This document shows positions 43,201 to 50,444 of a stretch of DNA of 58,224 nucleotides, in pieces. The DNA is from Akkermansiaceae bacterium (GTDB taxonomy: Bacteria; Verrucomicrobiota; Verrucomicrobiia; Verrucomicrobiales; Akkermansiaceae). Positions within the stretch are counted from its first letter, which is position 1; each line of letters starts with the position of its first letter. The stretch lies in NCBI GenBank assembly GCA_025354565.1, contig JANXMQ010000103.1, positions 1 through 58,224 on the forward strand, read 5' to 3'. Both the position numbers and the translations under genes were made by a program. The notes under the pieces are model-generated. The model did not search any database. It saw nothing but the letters and a program-made list of their open reading frames with translations, and was not told the DNA's origin.

Positions 43201-45227
43201 GAGATCAAGTCGATATCTAGCAGGTCGATCGCATCCATCCGATGACGACTGCGGAAGAACGCCTCCACATCCAGCGAATACCGGCTGACTTTGAGTTTTT
43301 CGATATTTCTAACGCTGACTTTAACGGTGGGCGTTTCGTTCAAACGGAAAACGCGTTCCGAGGCGACGGCCAGAGACTTACTGTTCATCAGTTCAACCCG
43401 GCGCTGCGCGGGATTCGCCCAGTTTCCCCAAGTGACACGCTTGAAAGTGGCGAGTCCGTCTTCTAGTCTGCCGAACTCATCACTGATGATGAGGGCGGTA
43501 TTGTAGAGCGCGAGTGAGGATTCCTCGGTGCCGGGATACTTGGTGATGAGTCGTGCCCATTCATCGATGGCTTTTTGGAATTCCAAGGAAATTAGATCCG
43601 CGGCGGCTTTCCGCTCCTTGAGCATTTGCGCAGCGGCGTAGCGGGTCTGGCCGTAGATGAATAGAATCTGTCTCGCTCTCGCATCGAGTGGATAACGACC
43701 GAGAAACGCATCGAACACTTCACGCGCCTTCGCTTCATCGCCGGTTGCGACGGCCGAAAGCCCGGTTTGGAATTCTGCATCGACAATCCCACTTTGTGCC
43801 TGTTGCCATTCGGCTCCGTTAGGCCAAGTGGTGATATATTTCCGCCATTGGTCGATGGCCTCCGCATAGCGTTGGTGGTTGAAATGGATCTGCCCGATGC
43901 GGAAAGCGCCCGACTGTTGGCGGCGTGCCAATTTTTCTGCTAGTGTCATCCCGGTGGCAGGGTCCGGCTTGCGGTTGCTATCGCTGTTAGAATCGAATTT
44001 GAAATTTCCGGTATCCACAAATTCGCGCCACGCCAGGATAGTCTCAGCATCCTTGCTTTGGTGATCGAGCGTCTGCGCGATCTTTTCCGATGCGAGGGAT
44101 GCCGTCGCGTGGGAGGGATGGTCGTGGAGAAAATTGCGGAGTTGTGACAAATAATCCGCCGCATCGTAGCCGGGATTGGGAAGGCGGGAGCGGGAGGGAC
44201 TGGGGGAGCCATTTTGAGCGTTACCCGATGCCGCAGCGAATGGATCGTGTTCCACCTGAGATTCCTGTCCTACTTGATTAGGCAAGAAATCGCCGGTTGA
44301 CTGATTGCCCTGACGGGGTAGCGCGTCGTCACCCTGCGTTGGCGGCCTGTGGTTTGAATCTGGCGGCGCGTAGGTCTGCACAAGCAGCCACGCCGCATCG
44401 CCGGCAAGTGCCTTGTCCGGTGATGTGGGGGGGAGTGCCGCGATCATCGCCGACAAGTTTTTCGCCACCGCTCTTGCATCTCCCCTGTGATTCTGGGCGA
44501 TTAGATTCTCTGCCAAATGCTGGCGGGCTTCCACACGTGGCTTGCCGATGAATTTCACCTTCGGATTCGTTTTACCATTTCCGAAGTCAATCGGCCAATC
44601 TGGATCAAACGACGTCAACCAAGTTTGGAATGCCAACTCGGCTTCCTGAAGGCGGCCAGCTTCATGATAGAGCATGGCCTTGCGATATAGAACCTCTGCT
44701 TGCAGCTCCGTCGTGATCGGCATGTCCAAGACCTTATCATAGAGCAATGCAGACTTCTTCCAATCCGGTTTCGTGGATCTGACATCGCTACCCAAGACGG
44801 GATGTTCCGCCTCTGCCGCGAAGTCGAGCAGGGTTTTCACTAGAATGTCCCTCCTTGCCGGAGAAAAGGCGCGGGCTGCTTCTGCGGCATAAACTGCCTC
44901 GGCCTCCCGGTGTTTCTTCGCTTTTGTTAGTGCGGCCCCTTTGAGAAACTTTGCCTTCATTCCCCACGGCGAATCCGCCGACACGGCCCCGGCTGCGGCA
45001 ATCGCTTCATCCTGCCGATTGGCAAGGTGAAAGCTCAACGCCTTGAGATAGGTCGTATAGTCGGCGGGTCCGGCATCCGCTGGCAGTGCTGCAAATGCAA
45101 CCGCCGCGTCGGGGAATTTTCCTGACTGCAATAACGCCGCAGCATCGTCGAGCGGGCTGCCTGAAAGCGGAGTGACGAAAACGGAACTGGCAAGGGCCAA
45201 CAGGGATGAGATGGCGGCGATTTTCAT
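37215..45227 (-). CDS. Giant alpha-2-macroglobulin-family protein with TPR arrays, no thioester
   Basis: 2,670 residues. A signal peptide (MKIAAISSLLALASSVFVTP) leads to an N-terminal ~600-residue TPR-like region. Next come macroglobulin-like beta domains (about 650-1,250), with LVESARRELLAFVMNGPDKV typical of bacterial MG domains. The A2M core and the alpha/alpha toroid (about 1,600-1,900) follow. The toroid starts where relatives carry CGEQ, but here it reads SEPQNAASSLLQ, so no covalent thioester trap exists. A DUF11-like beta domain, a second TPR region (about 2,090-2,400) and a final carboxypeptidase-regulatory-like domain complete it. It is exported, probably to the periplasm or outer surface. 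The role could be protease trapping or envelope scaffolding. Confidence 0.9.
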   Translation of the reverse strand: MKIAAISSLLALASSVFVTPLSGSPLDDAAALLQSGKFPDAAVAFAALPADAGPADYTTYLKALSFHLANRQDEAIAAAGAVSADSPWGMKAKFLKGAALTKAKKHREAEAVYAAEAARAFSPARRDILVKTLLDFAAEAEHPVLGSDVRSTKPDWKKSALLYDKVLDMPITTELQAEVLYRKAMLYHEAGRLQEAELAFQTWLTSFDPDWPIDFGNGKTNPKVKFIGKPRVEARQHLAENLIAQNHRGDARAVAKNLSAMIAALPPTSPDKALAGDAAWLLVQTYAPPDSNHRPPTQGDDALPRQGNQSTGDFLPNQVGQESQVEHDPFAAASGNAQNGSPSPSRSRLPNPGYDAADYLSQLRNFLHDHPSHATASLASEKIAQTLDHQSKDAETILAWREFVDTGNFKFDSNSDSNRKPDPATGMTLAEKLARRQQSGAFRIGQIHFNHQRYAEAIDQWRKYITTWPNGAEWQQAQSGIVDAEFQTGLSAVATGDEAKAREVFDAFLGRYPLDARARQILFIYGQTRYAAAQMLKERKAAADLISLEFQKAIDEWARLITKYPGTEESSLALYNTALIISDEFGRLEDGLATFKRVTWGNWANPAQRRVELMNSKSLAVASERVFRLNETPTVKVSVRNIEKLKVSRYSLDVEAFFRSRHRMDAIDLLDIDLISPEKTWEVKVADYAHFRSIQQEIPVEFADNKAGACIIRVEGEDWQATTLVVRSDIDVLVESARRELLAFVMNGPDKVHVVDANILVSDGEKIVATGKSGADGIFRAKPEGIEKAGSMRVLVSTPRGMAGSFLSLAGLGLSTPPVKMSRILFERGDYAPGDQVGWHAIRRDVKDGTFKVPEAGDGWKWRAQLPDGRLLYEGPVTWSPQGLCSGEFILPPSASSGDYKVRVFNSKESLQANFNVNADEGSPRGYITSTLPEGQAFLQGEVIKGAFIVSYSNGLPVVGGTAMLTLPDGTKTEITFDPSGRVAYELPTTLLKPGVYPILLRVPALDTNYTQVIRISANDYSMAFEDLPEGALAGEPFDFRVKTLDYRGKNFATALKLTIVRREPAKAGRVLEGVPWLSGFISQATDTTIFERDLKTDVTGKVSQNITLPKSGLYLIKLLGIDKQGHEVTAESTLQASGGEDDSKLHLLSDATHLIAGQPFKIRVQSGIDHPFALITVHAQEFFSHQLVSLKTGANQFEIPTTAAYGPNFRVTVAAMDVRQVHLASRPFEIRSGLMVKLSSTGARDYSVKTTDLAGNPVAATVFTRTCTLKNGEPYMPEGRVVIPTRSTGLSLESSVTFFHPGTSRKLTNGTFATSDNDQMQLNGIQQQELSLNSGNSLLLSNNISFNKSNTFLLVNNASKRGVFVINPGLKAAKQDALGVDVRIASKGITDIRWNDDDDSKAPLPLEAMGHQSFMKSDRPGVTKTHSDSFETDASGAKKIGNINQPADTTAIVAWAVDGTSFIAGDTLVIPAPEPWIVHASLPECVRPGQTFAIPVSITNRSAATTANLTVSYAIGDITGRVDFGVLAPGESATRLIKELKAPDKQGSTAVSVVANGVEWSGNLTTRDINVPVILPTGGLFAQGEHTLILPKAEGVIGFRLVRALDVAAFPAASLGAKGETIDASEPQNAASSLLQVIAALAGTRDPATKAALQTHLATLIAEIAATEREGGGWTWENIDISPGLLTTAFTWRSLLEAKSQGAVISDMMLKRAAAFVAGRYGGIGASDFERKSVVLQSMAVAGSADFSLLNPLYRVRETLTPIALVRLCAAMIHAGREEEAGELLTLVLKTGTAGKTVAGEETLFWPGSKEVAGLNAPEEATAAALWCATKLKPAAPEVRRIVNWLLTSQASAPGGSTRCRGQVMQALMEYAKSLPRAADGDSLEILADGKVITASPGDILTIPSDGKLTIRVKGVSPAVVIASIVKSTLPDDPKTWEYPKIASRTYLHDTYMLGENRFNAASTSPVTNAAYGQLVCVVVKIANHPDAKWESHGNFLQIDEDIPDGCLFVEGSLKSNAQGIERTGNHLRLRYGPGTIGNVSYEMIALNPGTWTAQGAVVADPYDPARCRRGTANTLTILPPGQPSPDVYVMNRNEHMEAARLHFERNQASECLVHLDALAGGKMTQDEERDTAQMRLWILADRDNSDAKAMIGAFELLTERHPRLVIPFEKLLRVGEAYRRLNEFERAATVFRAALDGAFLEDSGLGVVLEDAGDYSGGVELQERLWREYPDSQDVIGSLIGLAQDLSAKAPDAESLPVRRGGKKLEKNALLNHSRDLLEQFITLYPTDPQVDDAAFSRVNVYFSLKNYPGMVSAATSGAEHYTTSPFADSFKYMAALGYFWQGEFEKSLTAAAPVANGDGKDRDYARYVTAQVYHAQGRPVDAIAWYEKVKSVYEDAAQAIALFEEKRVSLPEVTIYKPGEEVKLTLDYRNIQEGAVLLYKVDLLKLYLREKSLSNITRVDLAGIAPQAGESFTLGDGKDYAVKAKELKLPVKEEGAYLAIVRGDNLFTSGLVLISPLKLEVKENPNGRVRATVTDAATGKALADAEVKALGSENQEVQSGTTDPRGVFEVGDIDGTSTVIVKQGENRYAFHRGNMVLQSSSAPQLPNSVGTSDPKAALPSPKVLEKGEYLKNIDESNKALQKQQIQKWEMKRRSNSKGVEANDVMKK

Positions 45228-45325
45228 GGGGGAAGGGGGAGGATGTAGCTAACAAAATCCAATCTATCTGGCGGATCAGAATTGCCAAGTCGCATTATGG
45301 CTTAAAAGCGCCATCGCCGCCCCAT

Positions 45326-45348
45326 TGAAATTCCGTCCTGAAATTCCG
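45326..45348. repeat. Short direct repeat in divergent intergenic region
   Basis: tgaaattccg occurs twice 13 bp apart (45326-45335 and 45339-45348), and a third partial copy (aattccg) lies at about 45381. They are in the 163-bp gap between the divergent macroglobulin-like and SLBB genes. They could be tandem regulator-binding half sites; the evidence is only spacing and identity. Confidence 0.2.
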
Positions 45349-45390
45349 CCCTTGCCAAAGTTACTTTATGCCACAAAGTTAATTCCGCCT

Positions 45391-46011
45391 ATGAAAAATA
45401 CCATGAAACGTCCACTCACCAAGCTTGCCGGGTTTTTGCTCCTCTGCATCCTTGCCAGCCCGGCTTACGCCGGATTGGAGCCCGGAGAACAGATCAACCT
45501 CACCATCCGCGGCGTCGAACCTGCGGAGCAACAGAAAATTTCCGGGATCTATCGTATTGGAGAAACCGGCAGTGTGCGTCTGCCACTGCTGACGGAGCTG
45601 TTGGCTGCCCGTGGCCTGACTCCCGAGCAATTCGCCCGTGCTGCGGAAGCCGCTTATCGAAAGGCGGGAATCTACTCACGCCCGGCCATCGAAGTGGAAA
45701 CCGTGCAAGGAAAGGATCAGCAGGGGCCCGCGCTAATTAGTGTCGGCGGGCAAGTCCGGCGCTCGGGCGACACGCCGTTCCGAAAGGGCATGACCGTCGT
45801 CCAGGCGATCGACAACGCCGGCGGACGCAATGATTTCGGAAGCCGCAATATGTTCCTCATCCGCGATGGAAAACAGTATTGTCTGGATTTCACCAACCTC
45901 GCCCACAAGAACATCGTCCTCCATCCGGGCGATTCCTTGCAGGTCGATGAAAAGGGAATTCTGGATAGATGGAAAGGCAACGAGGAGACGGTGAAGAAAC
46001 TGATGGAGTAA
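45391..46011 (+). CDS. Polysaccharide export-type protein (Poly_export/SLBB)
   Basis: 206 residues from ATG at 45391 (signal peptide ending LASPAYA). An upstream TTG is open but gives no better signal. The Wza-like export domain (LEPGEQINLTIRGVEPAEQQ, GSVRLPLLTELLAARGLTPE) is followed by one SLBB-type segment (ISVGGQVRRSGDTPFRKGMTVVQAI). It lacks a lipobox, unlike canonical Wza, and there is no Wzc, polymerase or glycosyltransferase nearby, so a full capsule locus is not indicated. It should act in the outer-membrane/periplasmic compartment. It is convergent with purB. Confidence 0.85.
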   Translation: MKNTMKRPLTKLAGFLLLCILASPAYAGLEPGEQINLTIRGVEPAEQQKISGIYRIGETGSVRLPLLTELLAARGLTPEQFARAAEAAYRKAGIYSRPAIEVETVQGKDQQGPALISVGGQVRRSGDTPFRKGMTVVQAIDNAGGRNDFGSRNMFLIRDGKQYCLDFTNLAHKNIVLHPGDSLQVDEKGILDRWKGNEETVKKLME

Positions 46012-46044
46012 AATCCAGAATCCTTGTCATGTTAAGACAGCCTC

Positions 46045-47463
46045 TTATAGAATCGAGCCCGGCGCGTAGGCGGCGGCTTGCGGACTGGCGGCTTCGAGTT
46101 TTCTAACTGCCGTAGAGAAGGCCGCGATTTGAGCCTTGGCCGCGCCGGATTCGCGGTCGCCCTTGGCGAGGATCGAATCGAGATCCTCGCGCGAAAGACC
46201 TAACCGCTCGTCACCGGCGAGTCGCTCGATGAGGTTGTTGCGGTCGATTTTACCCTGCCTGAGATCGTTCACGGTGGCGACGGCGTGCTCCTTGATCGCC
46301 TTGTGCGCGGTCTCCCGCCCGACGCCGGATTTCACGGCTTCCATCATGATGGTGGTGGTCATGAGAAAGGGCAGATAGTGGGCAGTCTCGGCGGCAATCA
46401 CGGCCTGATAGGCATCCATCTGGTCGAGGACCGTTAGGAAGGTTTCGAACATTCCGTCGATGGTATAGAAAGAATCCGGCAACATGATGCGGCGGACGAC
46501 AGAGCAGGAAACATCGCCCTCGTTCCATTGGTCGCCCGCGAGGCCGGCGGCCATGGCGAGGTAGCCTTTGAGGATGACATGGAAGCCATTCACGCGTTCG
46601 CAGGATCGGGAGTTCATCTTGTGCGGCATGGCGCTAGAGCCGGTCTGGCCGGGGGCGAAGCCTTCGCTGGCAGTCTCATTGCCCGCCATCAACCGCAGGG
46701 TCTTGCAAAAGGAAGAAGGGCCGGAACACAAATCGGTTAGAGCGGCGACCACGCGGAAATCAAGCGAGCGCGGATAGACTTGGCCGACGTTCGTCCAGAC
46801 GGCGGGCAGGCCGAGGTGAGTGACCACGCGTTGTTCGAGAGCGGTGACTTTTTCCGCATCCCCGTCGAAGAGGGAAAGCTGGTCCATCTGAGTGCCGACC
46901 GCGCCCTTGAGGCCACGGACGGCGTAGGCGGCGATGACCGCATCGAGCGCTTGCAAGCCGCTGAGCAGTTCCTCGCCGAACATGGCGATGCGTTTGCCAA
47001 GCGTGGTCGGCTGGGCCGCGACGTTGTGGGTGCGGGCCGTTAGAACGAGGTCGCCCCATTGTTCCGAGCGCTCGCGAAAACGACGGAGGGTGGCCACGGT
47101 CTTGTCGCGGATAATGAGCAGCGAGCGGTAAACCTGGAGTTGCTCGACGTTTTCCGTGAGGTCGCGCGAGGTCATGCCCTTGTGAACCTGCTCATGGCCG
47201 GCGAGGTCGTTGAACTCCTCGATGCGGGCTTTCACATCGTGGCGGGTGATTTTTTCCCGGGCCATAATGGCTGCGGGATTGACGTTGTCCTTCACAGACT
47301 CGTAAGCGGCGATGGCTTCAGCCGGGACATCCAGCCCAAGCTCGCGCTGGGCTTTCATCACGGCGATCCAAAATTCGCGTTCCAAGACGATGCGCCCCTC
47401 GGCGGACCAGATGGCTTGAAGTGCGGGCGAGGCGTAGCGTTCTGCGAGGACATTGGGAATCAC
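46045..47463 (-). CDS. purB: Adenylosuccinate lyase
   Basis: 472 residues counted from the GTG at 47463 that starts (M)IPNVLAERYASPA, the usual beginning of this subgroup. An open upstream extension runs antisense through the L,D-transpeptidase gene and is discarded. PurB catalyses fumarate elimination from SAICAR and adenylosuccinate in purine synthesis. The fumarate-lyase signature GSSAMPHKMNSRSCER, the TSRDLTENVEQ region and the catalytic-His segment TARTHNVAAQPTT are intact. Length fits the bacterial long form. Divergent from the transpeptidase gene with 129 bp between them. Confidence 0.95.
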   Translation of the reverse strand: MIPNVLAERYASPALQAIWSAEGRIVLEREFWIAVMKAQRELGLDVPAEAIAAYESVKDNVNPAAIMAREKITRHDVKARIEEFNDLAGHEQVHKGMTSRDLTENVEQLQVYRSLLIIRDKTVATLRRFRERSEQWGDLVLTARTHNVAAQPTTLGKRIAMFGEELLSGLQALDAVIAAYAVRGLKGAVGTQMDQLSLFDGDAEKVTALEQRVVTHLGLPAVWTNVGQVYPRSLDFRVVAALTDLCSGPSSFCKTLRLMAGNETASEGFAPGQTGSSAMPHKMNSRSCERVNGFHVILKGYLAMAAGLAGDQWNEGDVSCSVVRRIMLPDSFYTIDGMFETFLTVLDQMDAYQAVIAAETAHYLPFLMTTTIMMEAVKSGVGRETAHKAIKEHAVATVNDLRQGKIDRNNLIERLAGDERLGLSREDLDSILAKGDRESGAAKAQIAAFSTAVRKLEAASPQAAAYAPGSIL

Positions 47464-47592
47464 GCGCACAGCTTGGCGGGCCGAAAATGAAGTTTCAAGA
47501 GACAGTTTGTGCAAGTCCGCTGATCCCTTGCTTGCCCGCCAACAAATGCGGCTTGGCAAAGACGGTCTTCTCGGATTGGGTAACGACCTGCT

Positions 47593-48195
47593 ATGGTTTT
47601 CCGCATGCCAATTCCCCCACCCGCTTGCTGTGTCGCCGTCGGTCTCAGCGTGCTGGCCACCTCGTGCGGACTCTTCCAGCCCGCCCCGCCGCCCAAGGCC
47701 AAGCCAGTCCTTTATGAATGGCGCGATGACAAAGGTCCCGGTGAGGTTGCCGTGGAAATTGACCTTGCCAAACAAATCGCTACTTACCGTCGCGGCGGGA
47801 GGCTCATCGGTTGGTCTTTTGTTTCCACCGGTAGAGAAGGCCACGCTACCGCGACCGGCGACTATACCATCCTCGACAAGCTGCCTCTCCGGATTTCCGG
47901 ACGTTACGGCTGGATCGCGGACGAGGCGGGCAATGTCACCAATGGCGACGCCACACCGCAGAGTCCTGTTCCGCCCGGCAATCATTACTCGGGTGCTCCG
48001 ATGCACCACTGGATGCAGGTCACCACTTACGGGGTGGGCATGCACGCCGGCGAAATCCCCCGCCCCGGCGAGGCCGCTTCACACGGCTGTATCCGCCTGC
48101 CACGGGATTTCGCGCCCTTGTTATATGATGTCACGAAGGTCGGATCACCCGTTAGAATCAAACGGGGAAGTGGTCGGAACAATCCTCTCGACTGA
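47593..48195 (+). CDS. YkuD-type L,D-transpeptidase lipoprotein
   Basis: 200 residues. A lipobox (LATSC, Cys25) ends a signal peptide, followed by a Pro-rich spacer. The YkuD domain contains the catalytic motif with His151, then SHGCIRLP (Ser163, His164, Cys166, Arg168). Such enzymes form 3-3 crosslinks or attach lipoproteins to peptidoglycan. An alternative start at 47605 (MPIPPP) gives an equally good signal. The spacing downstream (48196-48291) holds no gene. Confidence 0.93.
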   Translation: MVFRMPIPPPACCVAVGLSVLATSCGLFQPAPPPKAKPVLYEWRDDKGPGEVAVEIDLAKQIATYRRGGRLIGWSFVSTGREGHATATGDYTILDKLPLRISGRYGWIADEAGNVTNGDATPQSPVPPGNHYSGAPMHHWMQVTTYGVGMHAGEIPRPGEAASHGCIRLPRDFAPLLYDVTKVGSPVRIKRGSGRNNPLD

Positions 48196-48291
48196 CATTT
48201 CTAAAACAAATCAGTTGATCCATTGTAAAACGCATCTCGTTGAGATGAAGCAACCCTCGACCTTACAATAATGGTTGAGAAGGCCCGCCAC

Positions 48292-49650
48292 TCAGGCGAA
48301 CATCCCGCGCCATGCGAGATGTTGAAGCCATGGCTGGAAGGCGAGTTCCGGACAATGGCTGTGGGAAAATGCGGCGAGCTCTCTGCAACTCCGGTTCCCG
48401 TCCATCCTTTCCAGAATCTCGAAGTGCCGTTCTGGAAACAGGCATGGCTTGTGCCACGCGTCCACCAGCGGTAACTTTTTCCGCGCACAATGCAGTCGGA
48501 AGGCATTTAACTTCGGGAAATCGCCCGGCTGGGAGGCATATTCATACGGCTCGATGCGTGGCAAAATCCAGCCGGTGGTGATACCCTCATAAACCTTCCC
48601 GGCCATGTCCCGCGGATCCCATTCCGGCAAAATGGCCAGCACTTCCTCCAACGGCACACAGGCCGGTGCGAACGACGCTATCGCCCGCCAAATTTCCAAA
48701 GCCCCACTCTCGGGCGGCTCCTTCCCCATTCTAACTGAAAACCCTAACATCATGCCCAGCGGAATCGGATCTTCCAGCGGCGCATCATCGCGGCACAGGA
48801 TGCCCGAACGAAACGTCCGCTCCGCTGCCGCATCCGCAGCCATTTGAAATGCTAGTGGATCCTTGACAATCTCTGCTAGAGTTTCGACCATTTCGTCACT
48901 AAGAGTGGATGGGATGTTTTCCGCTGGGTCTGATTCACCCAGCCAGCGCAACCCCGCCTTCAACGCCGCTTGGGCGAAACGATCGAGCGGCCACGGATCA
49001 TTGACAGGCCCAAAATCATCGAAGGCTAGGATCGCTGGTCCCTTGGCTAACATGTCATCGATAATCGCGATTTCCGGCGAGTCCGACTCGGTCACGAAGC
49101 GCAAAATTTCGAGCGCCGAAATGATGTCCCCGCCCCTCGCTTGCTGGATCGCGCGGACCTTCTGAATCACCGGCAAGCGCGCCGCCCAGCCGCATTCCAG
49201 ATTAAAACTCACAGTCGCAATACCCGCTGGACTGAGGTTTTTCCGGCAGAAAACCAGCAGCGCCGCCTTCACCTCATCCGGCACCCATGAGAAAAATCCA
49301 TGCGCAATGATGAAGTCAAACGGTCCATCATCCGCGATGAAATTCCGCAGATCCGCAGTGTGAAATTGCACGTTAGAAGCCCCCGCCGCAGCTGCACTTC
49401 TGTGCGCTTCCCGGATCGATGTTTCCGCCAGATCAATGCCAATGCATTCGCTCTCCGGCCAGCGCAGGGCCAGCGGGATCAGATTGTGCCCGGAACAACA
49501 GCCGATTTCTAAAATCCTTGCCCGCGCTGGATGCGGCGTTTGCAAGCCACCGAGCTGTGCCGCCACCGCACTCACCGCCGGATCCGCTAGAGGATGACTC
49601 ATTGGCGGATAGGCGTGGCTTTCGTAGAGCTCGTGGATCGGGTCATGCAT
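48292..49650 (-). CDS. Class I SAM methyltransferase with methyltransferase-regulatory domain
   Basis: 452 residues. The N-terminal Rossmann domain has motif I LEIGCCSGHNL (residues ~47-57), motif II IGIDLAETSI and the downstream DFIIAHGFFSW. The second half matches the 'methyltransferase regulatory domain' arrangement (PF10119-like): DMLAKGPAILAFDDF and the ~200 residues that follow, rich in helices. Substrate unknown. It lies 6 nt after the spermidine-synthase-like gene and probably shares a transcript with it and rarA. Confidence 0.85.
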   Translation of the reverse strand: MHDPIHELYESHAYPPMSHPLADPAVSAVAAQLGGLQTPHPARARILEIGCCSGHNLIPLALRWPESECIGIDLAETSIREAHRSAAAAGASNVQFHTADLRNFIADDGPFDFIIAHGFFSWVPDEVKAALLVFCRKNLSPAGIATVSFNLECGWAARLPVIQKVRAIQQARGGDIISALEILRFVTESDSPEIAIIDDMLAKGPAILAFDDFGPVNDPWPLDRFAQAALKAGLRWLGESDPAENIPSTLSDEMVETLAEIVKDPLAFQMAADAAAERTFRSGILCRDDAPLEDPIPLGMMLGFSVRMGKEPPESGALEIWRAIASFAPACVPLEEVLAILPEWDPRDMAGKVYEGITTGWILPRIEPYEYASQPGDFPKLNAFRLHCARKKLPLVDAWHKPCLFPERHFEILERMDGNRSCRELAAFSHSHCPELAFQPWLQHLAWRGMFA

Positions 49651-49656
49651 AATCTA

Positions 49657-50394
49657 TCAAATCCGCCGCACCGCCACCCGGTCCCAATACATTCGGTCCC
49701 GCCAATCTTTGAAAACCTCGTCGTATGGATCGAGTTGGCGGCGGGTCATCACGGCCTCTCCAGCCACTAACACCTCATTCATGCCCGCCTCTGTCGTGAG
49801 ACTTCTCACTACTGGGAATGCCTCGCTCAAAATTTTCCGGGTCAGGGATTGCATCGTCCGATGCCCAGCGCCAGTCACCAGATTCACCGCTAACAATCCA
49901 CCTGGAGCCATGGCGCGCCGAAGATGGACTAACAGCTCGGGATTCCATGCTTGCGGGCGGAATACATCGGTTTTCCCCGCGAGGTAAATATCATCGAACA
50001 CCACGTCGAATTTCCGCCGATTCCGCGCCAGCCATGGGTAGGCGTCTGTGGTGATGATCTCGATGTCGAGCGCATCTAATGCCATGTGCTCACGCGCCAG
50101 CGCCACGATCTCCGTGTCGATATCGATGGCTGTCAATTTGCAGTCCGGCAGCAAATGCCGAAGCACCCGATACGCCGTCCCGCCCGCCAGCCCGAGCATC
50201 AGCACCGAGCGCGGTGGCCCCGCCTCGCGCAGCAACGCCGCCGCCGCGATCAGATCCCACGCCAATCCGGTTAGATAGCGCTGACGGTGATGCCAAGCAT
50301 GCAGCGCCCCCGCCACGCGGAACTCCGTCGCCAGATTCGACTTCCAGATTTCCAGCGATTGATAGCGGGTATGAACAACTCCCGTGCGGCGCAT
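49657..50394 (-). CDS. Spermidine synthase-like methyltransferase-fold protein
   Basis: 245 residues from ATG at 50394. A TTG at 50448 overlaps the rarA stop as TTGA and would add 18 residues, so coupled initiation there is possible. The Rossmann core has SVLMLGLAGGTAYRVL, TAIDIDTEIVALAREHM and FDVVFDDIYLAG, the pattern of polyamine-synthase-like proteins. The acidic DDI replaces the usual D-x-P signature, and the N-terminal beta-hairpin domain of true spermidine synthases is only partly present. The substrate is therefore uncertain. It belongs to the minus-strand run rarA, this gene, methyltransferase. Confidence 0.8.
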   Translation of the reverse strand: MRRTGVVHTRYQSLEIWKSNLATEFRVAGALHAWHHRQRYLTGLAWDLIAAAALLREAGPPRSVLMLGLAGGTAYRVLRHLLPDCKLTAIDIDTEIVALAREHMALDALDIEIITTDAYPWLARNRRKFDVVFDDIYLAGKTDVFRPQAWNPELLVHLRRAMAPGGLLAVNLVTGAGHRTMQSLTRKILSEAFPVVRSLTTEAGMNEVLVAGEAVMTRRQLDPYDEVFKDWRDRMYWDRVAVRRI

Positions 50395-50444
50395 TGCAAA
50401 CACACTGCACCGGAACTGCACCGATGGAAGCGTGAAATTCGGCG

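Noticed and set aside
47464-48045. Upstream extension of purB on the minus strand (~194 residues)
   Set aside because: It is antisense to the YkuD transpeptidase gene, which has a full set of catalytic motifs, and PurB proteins start at IPNVLAERYAS.
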